Source: Deltaproteobacteria bacterium (GTDB lineage Bacteria > Desulfobacterota > Desulfovibrionia > Desulfovibrionales > Desulfovibrionaceae). Taken from it: 7,234 bases of DNA. Position 1 is the stretch's first letter; each line of letters begins with the position of its first letter. The stretch spans positions 1 through 7,234 of the forward strand of contig JAJBSY010000296.1 of assembly GCA_020861205.1 (NCBI GenBank), written 5' to 3'. Shown here piece after piece: positions 1 to 4,838 of this stretch. Made by a program: the position numbers and the translations under genes. Below the pieces are notes generated by a model. It ran no database searches. It was not told the origin of the DNA and worked only from the letters and a program-made list of their open reading frames with translations.

Positions 1-22
1 CCGCCGGGCGACGCCCGGGCGG
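1..22. other. GC-rich hairpin at window edge
   Basis: The first 22 bases form a very stable hairpin: CCGCC pairs with GGCGG and GGGC with GCCC around a 3-base loop, with one bulged G in the right arm. On the plus strand no T run follows, and on the minus strand the following bases lie outside the window. It could be the stem of a terminator for a neighbouring gene or a simple GC-rich intergenic fold; the sequence here cannot decide. Confidence 0.35.
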
Positions 23-48
23 ATGACGGCCCCGTTCGCGCAGCGACG

Positions 49-78
49 TAAAAGGACTCGCGTTTTACCGCAAGTCCT
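49..78 (-). terminator. Probable intrinsic terminator of the FIST/kinase operon
   Basis: On the minus strand, 10 paired positions (53-62 with 69-78) form a stem with one G-T wobble and a 6-base loop. The stem ends in TTTT and is followed by A (53 down to 49). It lies about 75 bases after the kinase stop codon. On the plus strand the same stem has a C-A mismatch in place of the wobble and a looser T-rich tail (CTCTTTCTTCC), so it might also stop transcription arriving from the left. The T run is short, so efficiency is uncertain. Confidence 0.55.
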
Positions 79-150
79 CTTTCTTCCGCCGCACCATTTT
101 TTTATAACCGCGCCGGCGGCTTTCCTCCGGGGGACGGCGGGCGGCGCTCC

Positions 151-1869
151 CTATGGCAGGTATCGGTCGATGGCCGCGTAAAGACGGTCAACATCGATCG
201 GCTTCGCGATATGGTCGACCATGCCGACTTCTATGCACCGCGAACGCTCCTCGCCCAGAACGTGGGCCGTCATCGCGATTATGGGCATCGTTTCCGGGCT
301 GACGGTCTCCCTGATGTGGCGGGTCGCTTCAAAACCGTCCATAACGGGCATTTGCAGATCCATCAAGACGAGGTCGAACGGCGGTGAAACCGCTTGCTCG
401 GCAACGAGTCGCACGGCTTCCTCCCCATTGTTCGCGACAGTCACGCCAAGCCCGACATCCTCCAACAAGGTGAGGGCTATCTCCTGATTGATCGAGTTGT
501 CCTCAACAAGCAATACGCGTTTACCCTCAAGATGCGCCCGCCGCGTCGCGGCCCGGTCGGCCATCGGACATTCCGGGGCGGCCGGAACGGCAGCCTTGTC
601 GTCAAGAAGGCCCAGCCGGCAGCTGAAGCGGATCGTCGTACCCTTCCCGCTCTCGCTTTCCGCGCTGATTTCCCCGCCCATCATTTCCACAAGCCGCCTC
701 GTTATGGTCAGGCCGAGGCCGGTACCGCCGTATTTCCGGGTATGGGACGCGTCAGCTTGCGTAAATGGCTGAAAAAGATACTTTTTATATTCGTTTTTTA
801 TACCAATGCCGGTATCCTTTATGGAAAAATCGAGCATGACGTCATCATCCGTTTTTTCCCGCAGGCGGCACGTTACGGTTATGGCGCCCCTTTCCGTAAA
901 CTTGAGCGCGTTCCCGATGATGTTGTTGCATATCTGGGTCAGCCGGAGAGTGTCGCCCAGCAGCTTGTCCGGGATACCCGCATCAACGTCCACAATGAGA
1001 TTCAGCCCCTTCTCCCTGCTCTTGTGCTCAAACAGGGCATGGATGGAATCAAGGAAACCCCGCAACCCGAAAGGAGTGGGCGTGATCGTGAACTTGCCCG
1101 CTTCGATCTTGGAAAAATCGAGGATATCGTTGACTATTCCCAACAACGACTGGCCGGCGTTGCTGATTTTGGTTATCTGCTCCCGCGTTTTCACAGGCAT
1201 GTCATCGTTCAGGGCTATGTGGGCGATCCCTATGATAGCGTTGAGCGGCGTGCGTATTTCATGCGACATGTTGGCGAGGAATTCCGCCTTGACGCGGGAA
1301 GCCTCTTCGGCGCTTTCCTTGGCGCGCGTGATTTCGGTGATGTCGTTTTGTATCAGGCTCACGCCGATGCAGGCGTCCGCCCTGTTCATGATGGGCATGA
1401 CCAGCGTCTGGACGATCACCTCCTCGCCGTCGGCCTTCCTGAACACCTCCTGGCGGCGCAAAGGCTCGCCGGAAACCATCACGCCCCGCAATATGCCTTC
1501 CATGTCGTCCAGCCAGGTTTCTCCCTGAGGCGCATAGAGGAAAATGGAACGGAACGGCTCGAGGGTCAGGGGGACATCCCGGGGCAGCCCCAGAAATTTG
1601 CGCACGGCGGGAGAGCCGAAGACAAACCTGAGTTCCGTGTTGAAAATGGCGACAAACTGCGGATGGTTGTTCAGGAAAAAAGAGTTGTACGTTTCCTGCA
1701 GCTCTTTTTCTCGGGCATTTTTCGCCCGCATCTGCTCGGCATGGGCATAGCTGATCCGGAGGTAGTCGCAATCGACCTGCAACGCTTTCAGAGAGCGCTT
1801 CAGAAAGCCGACCTCTTTTCTGAGAGACTTGATGGTCGCTTCGGCGTTCTGGTCCCGTTCGTCTGCCAT
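151..1869 (-). CDS. Soluble PAS-containing hybrid sensor histidine kinase with C-terminal receiver
   Basis: The product is a 572-aa hybrid kinase of a two-component phosphorelay: it autophosphorylates on His and passes the phosphate to its own receiver Asp. Domains in order: a charged, probably coiled-coil N-terminus (about 5-60); one PAS domain (about 60-180); a HisKA dimerisation domain with the H-box MSHEIRTPLN, phospho-His203; and a HATPase domain with N-box Asn320, G1 box DTGIGI (352-357), F box FQPFTQ (366-371) and G2 box GGTGLGL (381-387). A receiver follows (about 450-572) with acidic pocket Glu456/Asp457, phospho-acceptor Asp504, Thr534 and Lys556. All catalytic residues are present, so it should be active. 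No membrane segment or signal peptide is visible, which points to the cytoplasm. No HPt domain is attached, so a separate HPt protein or regulator is expected elsewhere. It starts 12 bases after the FIST gene stop, with only a weak AAGAG-like ribosome site, consistent with coupled translation. The PAS ligand cannot be told from sequence. Confidence 0.95.
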   Translation of the reverse strand: MADERDQNAEATIKSLRKEVGFLKRSLKALQVDCDYLRISYAHAEQMRAKNAREKELQETYNSFFLNNHPQFVAIFNTELRFVFGSPAVRKFLGLPRDVPLTLEPFRSIFLYAPQGETWLDDMEGILRGVMVSGEPLRRQEVFRKADGEEVIVQTLVMPIMNRADACIGVSLIQNDITEITRAKESAEEASRVKAEFLANMSHEIRTPLNAIIGIAHIALNDDMPVKTREQITKISNAGQSLLGIVNDILDFSKIEAGKFTITPTPFGLRGFLDSIHALFEHKSREKGLNLIVDVDAGIPDKLLGDTLRLTQICNNIIGNALKFTERGAITVTCRLREKTDDDVMLDFSIKDTGIGIKNEYKKYLFQPFTQADASHTRKYGGTGLGLTITRRLVEMMGGEISAESESGKGTTIRFSCRLGLLDDKAAVPAAPECPMADRAATRRAHLEGKRVLLVEDNSINQEIALTLLEDVGLGVTVANNGEEAVRLVAEQAVSPPFDLVLMDLQMPVMDGFEATRHIRETVSPETMPIIAMTAHVLGEERSRCIEVGMVDHIAKPIDVDRLYAAIDRYLP

Positions 1870-1881
1870 CGGTCGCAGCTC

Positions 1882-3063
1882 TTAAAAAGCGCAAAAAATG
1901 ACCGACAGGTTGTGGCTGTGATTGCTCGCATACCCGTCGTCGTCGATCCGCGTCGGCCCGATCTCGGTAAACGCGTAGAAGCCCGCGTACTGCATACTGT
2001 CCGCGAAGTATTTTTTGGCGATATCCGCCTCGTACTCCCTCTCGAAGGCCAGAACGACATGCCGCCCCGCGCACGTTACGCAAAAAACGGACGAATAGGT
2101 GTAACCGTCGGACGACGCCGCGATCGTATCCATCACTTTTCGGGCCGCGTCCTCGACGGTCCGCTTCAAATCCTCGGCGGAGATGATCTGGAAGGAGACC
2201 ATCGACCCTTGCGGCATATTGACGTAGCTCAACGCGGTGCCCTGTTCTTTGTCGATGGCAATCAGCGGGCGGCAGATGGGCTGCCCGTTTTCATCGGAAT
2301 CGCCTTGAACGGCGCTGAAGGGAGCGAAAAGCAGCCCTTCGGATGAATCGAGGTTCACTTCATGCTTTTTGAGAAAATCGAGAATCGGAATGCCGTCTAT
2401 GCTTTTTACCACCGGGCCTTCGGATTCCGTGATCCGGTAGCGCGGAAGCCCTTTGTTGGGGACCCCGCCGACTGCGACGACCGGCTTGAACCTCCCGGCG
2501 ACGAGAATAACCGCGTACCCGTCCTCAAGGACGCGCCCGCTCACGAAGACTTTTTTCTCCGCGAATTTGAATTCATCGGAAGCGACCCCGCCGATAATCG
2601 GCTTGTGCCCTATCAGCCCGTCGAGCAGCGCGAGTTTGTCCTGCTCGGTAAAGGACGGGGTGAGGCTGGAAAAAACAAACGCCCCTTCGGGCTGCCTGCC
2701 GCCGAGTTGGGCGAGGGCGTCGGCGTACGTCCTCTTGATTTTTTCAGGCCCGTCCGCTCCCAGACGGTCGGATCCCGCGAGACCGAACCAGCAGTCATCA
2801 GCCGTCAAAACGAGCATGGTGATGCCCAGGCGGCTGTATCCCTTCGGGCTGAGCTGGGCGAGGCTCGTAGCTCCAATAAAGGGAATCTCGGGACGCCTTT
2901 TACCGAGAATGCCGAGGCACTCCAGGCATTCACTTTCCGGTTCCGTGATAACCAACGCGCATGAATTGGCGCAAAGTTCAATGTTGTCGAGCTGCTCCAA
3001 CAGAGACTCGGCAGCGTCCTCGGCATCGAAAACGTCCGGGCAGGTGACGGTATACGAGCGCAT
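1882..3063 (-). CDS. FIST domain (FIST_N + FIST_C) sensory protein
   Basis: This 393-aa protein consists almost entirely of the FIST module, which is predicted to bind small ligands such as amino acids and is usually found with kinases, chemoreceptors or cyclic-di-GMP enzymes. FIST_N covers about 30-200, with the family-like motifs PFIGATS (61-67) and PIIGGVASD (155-163). FIST_C covers about 215-390, with CAGR (331-334), GFYAFTEIGPT (361-371) and a final HNLSVIF (384-390). There is no signal peptide, membrane segment or output domain, so it is a cytoplasmic stand-alone sensor that needs a partner. The kinase gene directly downstream is the obvious candidate. It holds ten cysteines, including CxxC pairs at 46/49 and 328/331. 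The ATG at 3063 is preceded by a run of six G three bases away, an unusual and closely spaced ribosome site. The next in-frame Met is residue 83, inside the domain, so this start is preferred. The family call is firm; the ligand is unknown. Confidence 0.88.
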   Translation of the reverse strand: MRSYTVTCPDVFDAEDAAESLLEQLDNIELCANSCALVITEPESECLECLGILGKRRPEIPFIGATSLAQLSPKGYSRLGITMLVLTADDCWFGLAGSDRLGADGPEKIKRTYADALAQLGGRQPEGAFVFSSLTPSFTEQDKLALLDGLIGHKPIIGGVASDEFKFAEKKVFVSGRVLEDGYAVILVAGRFKPVVAVGGVPNKGLPRYRITESEGPVVKSIDGIPILDFLKKHEVNLDSSEGLLFAPFSAVQGDSDENGQPICRPLIAIDKEQGTALSYVNMPQGSMVSFQIISAEDLKRTVEDAARKVMDTIAASSDGYTYSSVFCVTCAGRHVVLAFEREYEADIAKKYFADSMQYAGFYAFTEIGPTRIDDDGYASNHSHNLSVIFCAF

Positions 3064-3124
3064 GATCCCCCCAAGGATTGAAGCATTATCCTGAACGCCT
3101 CGCCGCTACAGATATCCACCACTG

Positions 3125-3153
3125 TTGATAGACAATCGCCCGGTAAAAAGCAA
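3125..3153 (-). promoter_or_regulatory. Candidate sigma-70 promoter of the FIST/kinase operon
   Basis: The minus strand shows TTGCTT (3148-3153), a 17-base spacer and TATCAA (3125-3130), which places the start point about 55 bases before the FIST ATG. The spacing is ideal but the -10 box matches only four of six consensus bases. No better candidate was seen between the inverted-repeat element and the gene. No sigma-54 element fits. Confidence 0.3.
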
Positions 3154-3173
3154 GACGGGCCAAGGGGAGGTAT

Positions 3174-3291
3174 AGTGCCTCAATGTGCTTGATACTTCGT
3201 CAGGCCCGTCCCACGCGAAGCTCATGTATGTCTTGATACACTTCGCTCGCGCGGAACTTGCCATCCTTGTCTGAAGTCAAATTGAGGCACT
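3174..3291. repeat. Nested inverted-repeat element of about 118 bp
   Basis: Perfect 11-base ends, AGTGCCTCAAT (3174-3184) and ATTGAGGCACT (3281-3291), enclose further arms on nearly the same centre: GCGAAG (3215-3220) with CTTCGC (3241-3246), and TGTAT (3225-3229) with ATACA (3236-3240) around a 6-base loop. Weaker pairing (CTTC with GAAG, TGA with TCA) lies between them, so the whole can fold into one long imperfect hairpin. A near direct repeat, CTTGATACTTCG (3188-3199) and CTTGATACACTTCG (3232-3245), sits inside. It could be a small transposable repeat with terminal inverted repeats, a decayed insertion sequence or a structured RNA. No target-site duplication or dedicated T run is visible. 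Together with the FIST promoter this is all that can be said of the gap 3064-3306. Confidence 0.6.
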
Positions 3292-3306
3292 GCACGAGAG
3301 ACTCAC

Positions 3307-3336
3307 AAAAAAGGGCCTGGAATTTCTTCCAAGCCC
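3307..3336 (-). terminator. Intrinsic terminator of tRNA-Gly
   Basis: On the minus strand a 10-bp stem (3327-3336 with 3313-3322, one G-U pair) is closed by a GAAA tetraloop and followed by six T (3312-3307). It begins 8 bases after the tRNA CCA end. This is a textbook intrinsic terminator and shows that the tRNA is the last gene of its transcript. Confidence 0.92.
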
Positions 3337-3344
3337 GTGCGATC

Positions 3345-3419
3345 TGGAGCGGGAAACGGGATTTGAACCCGCAACCTCAACCTTGGGAAGGTTGCACTCT
3401 ACCATTGAGTTATTCCCGC
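3345..3419 (-). tRNA. tRNA-Gly (anticodon CCC)
   Basis: This 75-base minus-strand tRNA reads GGG glycine codons. The acceptor stem GCGGGAA pairs fully with TTCCCGC. The D stem is ACTC/GAGT with GG in its loop, the anticodon stem is CAACC/GGTTG around the loop TTCCCAA (anticodon CCC), the variable loop has 5 bases, and the T stem GCGGG/CCCGT carries the loop TTCAAAT. The discriminator is T and the CCA tail (3347-3345) is encoded in the gene. It is a single-tRNA unit with its own promoter and terminator, between fabD and the FIST gene. All arms pair as expected, with one G-T at the base of the T stem. Confidence 0.97.
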
Positions 3420-3427
3420 GCTGTGGA

Positions 3428-3444
3428 TTCCGGCGAAACCGGAA
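3428..3444 (-). other. Hairpin in the tRNA-Gly 5' leader
   Basis: TTCCGG and CCGGAA (6 bp, 5-base loop) lie between the tRNA promoter and the mature 5' end, 8 bases upstream of the tRNA. The predicted transcript would begin almost at this hairpin. It may protect the precursor or affect RNase P cleavage; that role is inference. Confidence 0.45.
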
Positions 3445-3452
3445 CGAGTGGA

Positions 3453-3481
3453 AAAATAAGGGAAACTGCCAAGGCCGTCAA
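3453..3481 (-). promoter_or_regulatory. Sigma-70 promoter of tRNA-Gly
   Basis: The minus strand has TTGACG (3476-3481), a 17-base spacer and TATTTT (3453-3458). The -35 matches five of six consensus bases, and the -10 keeps TAT and the final T. The -10 box is 33 bases upstream of the tRNA 5' end, with the expected start near 3446. This is the best promoter in the window. It lies 41 bases after the fabD stop, so the tRNA need not depend on readthrough from fabD. Confidence 0.8.
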
Positions 3482-3521
3482 GCGTAATCCTGCCCGGCCG
3501 GCAACACTGCCCGCTCGCCCG

Positions 3522-4475
3522 CTATCCTCGGAAGGCCTCGGCCTGCTCCCGGCTGCCGACGGTTTCAACGGTGTACGATTCCGGTGTCGGCGCGTCTGGG
3601 CGGGCATCCAGGATGGGTTTCACCATTTTGGAAAGCACCCCTTTCGGCCCGCACTCCACAAACCGGCGCACGACGTCCGAATATTGGCCGGCAATGGTGT
3701 CGATCCAGCGGACGGAGGACGTCATCTGGTCGAGAAGCAGGCGTTGCAACACGCGCTGGTCGGTGGTGGCTTTGCCCGTGACGTTGGGGTACACCGCGAA
3801 CCGCGCGGGCGACCAGGACGCTTTTTCCAGGGCTTTGGCCATTTCCGCCGCGGCTTCCTTCATGAGAGGGCTGTGAAAAGCGCCGGAAACCGGCAGGGGG
3901 AGCGCCCTGCCCTTTCGGAGCTTGACGGCGTCCTGCAAGGCGGCGATGGCGGCTTTGGTTCCGCTCGCGACGTATTGGCCCGGCGTGTTGTAGTTGGCCA
4001 CGCCGATCATCTCGCCGGTCGCGGCCGCCACCTCGGCCACGGCGCTTTCCACGTCCGCGAGTGAAAGCTTGAGCACGGCGGCCATGGTCCCTTTGCCGTC
4101 AGGGTCTGCGTCGGCCATCAACCGCCCGCGCAAGGACACGAGTTCCAGCACGGCATCGGTATGCAAAACGCCGGCGGCCGCCAGCGAGCTGTATTCGCCC
4201 AGGCTGTGCCCGGCGGTCGCGGCGGGAGAAACCTTTCCGGACAGGACGCGCCAAAGGTTCAGGTTGACGACCGTCAAGGCAGGTTGCAAGGCGCGGGTGT
4301 CGGCCATGGCCTTGTCGTCGCCTTCCCAATAGATGGCCCGCAAATCAAGGCCGCTTATCCGCTCGGCCTTCTTCCAGGCCTCCATGGCGTCGCGGTCCGC
4401 GTCGGCAAGGTCGCGTCCCATGCCGGACTCCTGCGACCCCTGGCCCGGGAATAAAATGGCTGTCGGTATCGTCAT
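3522..4475 (-). CDS. fabD: Malonyl-CoA:acyl carrier protein transacylase
   Basis: FabD moves the malonyl group from malonyl-CoA to acyl carrier protein, supplying the extender unit for type II fatty acid synthesis in the cytoplasm. The 317-aa protein has the usual length and all key motifs: GQGSQ (11-15), the nucleophile elbow GHSLGEY with Ser91, Arg116, NYNTPGQ (161-167), GAFHSPLM with catalytic His201, NVTG (231-234), Gln250 and the C-terminal ECGPKGVL (274-281). The frame extends ten codons upstream to 4505, but the ATG at 4475 is preferred: it has GGAGGG nine bases upstream and places the GQGSQ motif where the family normally has it. No other fatty acid gene is adjacent, so this is a detached fabD. 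No clear terminator follows the stop, and the tRNA-Gly promoter begins 41 bases further on. Confidence 0.97.
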   Translation of the reverse strand: MTIPTAILFPGQGSQESGMGRDLADADRDAMEAWKKAERISGLDLRAIYWEGDDKAMADTRALQPALTVVNLNLWRVLSGKVSPAATAGHSLGEYSSLAAAGVLHTDAVLELVSLRGRLMADADPDGKGTMAAVLKLSLADVESAVAEVAAATGEMIGVANYNTPGQYVASGTKAAIAALQDAVKLRKGRALPLPVSGAFHSPLMKEAAAEMAKALEKASWSPARFAVYPNVTGKATTDQRVLQRLLLDQMTSSVRWIDTIAGQYSDVVRRFVECGPKGVLSKMVKPILDARPDAPTPESYTVETVGSREQAEAFRG

Positions 4476-4484
4476 CGGAAAAAA

Positions 4485-4490
4485 CCCTCC
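4485..4490 (-). promoter_or_regulatory. fabD ribosome binding site
   Basis: GGAGGG on the minus strand lies 9 bases before the ATG at 4475. It decides between that start and the longer reading from 4505, whose ten extra residues are not family-like. Confidence 0.8.
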
Positions 4491-4782
4491 AGATAGAGCG
4501 TTCACACGGCCGCAAACTGCGACCCGCCACGTGCGTAAGCAAGAACGGCCGCACTCCGGAATGCCGGGACCAGCGCGCGACCGGCGGCACCGCCTGTGTT
4601 ACACAAGAAAAACGGGAACCGCAACCGCCAAGCGGCTGTCTCGCGTGTTTTCGCACGGCGAGTTGCATCCCCCCCCAAGCCCAGGTTCGCCGCCACGGAT
4701 TGCAACGGTCCGGCGCCTCCATCGACCGGCGCGGTGTCCCGCGCGCTCTTACCGCCCGCATTCCCCACGCAATACCTCATAC
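4491..4782. other. Gene-poor gap between fabD and the feoB terminator
   Basis: No convincing gene is present. Open frames here are arginine- and proline-rich and run into fabD or feoB in the wrong frame. Notable items are a run of eight C (4669-4676) and one weak minus-strand promoter candidate, listed separately. Otherwise nothing is recognised. Confidence 0.6.
4596..4624 (-). promoter_or_regulatory. Weak candidate promoter for fabD
   Basis: The minus strand shows TTGCGG (4619-4624), a 17-base T-rich spacer and TAACAC (4596-4601), about 120 bases before the fabD start. fabD needs a promoter because a strong terminator separates it from feoB, but both hexamers are poor matches. Confidence 0.25.
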
Positions 4783-4818
4783 AACAACGCGGCGCCGGAA
4801 CACCGGCGCCGCGTCGTT
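4783..4818 (-). terminator. Terminator hairpin after feoB
   Basis: A perfect 12-bp stem (4787-4798 with 4803-4814), almost all G and C, has a 4-base loop and is extended by three more pairs beyond one mismatch. It begins 20 bases after the feoB stop. On the minus strand the tail is TTGTTGTATG, a weak T tract, but the stem is very strong. It should end the feo transcript and insulate fabD. The near symmetry means it could also act against plus-strand transcription. Confidence 0.75.
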
Positions 4819-4838
4819 CATCTTCAACGAAGACCGCT

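Noticed and set aside
394..2346. A 650-codon plus-strand open frame opposite the kinase and FIST genes
   Set aside because: It is fully antisense to two genes with intact domains, runs across both of them, and is rich in Arg, His, Gly and Pro with no recognisable motif. GC-rich coding sequence commonly leaves such mirror frames open.
3145..3165. A possible sigma-54 promoter (TTGGCCCG followed by TTGCTT) before the FIST gene
   Set aside because: The GG and GC elements are 8 bases apart instead of the required 10.
3258..4064. A 268-codon plus-strand frame through the tRNA and opposite fabD
   Set aside because: It translates the tRNA-Gly gene and the antisense of fabD, and has no motif of its own.
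4345..4761. A minus-strand frame upstream of and overlapping the fabD start, with an internal ATG just after eight G (4666-4676)
   Set aside because: It overlaps fabD by about 130 bases in another frame, is Arg/Pro/Cys-rich and shows no family motif. The G run looks like a ribosome site only by chance. A phase-variable tract was considered but there is no credible gene to switch.
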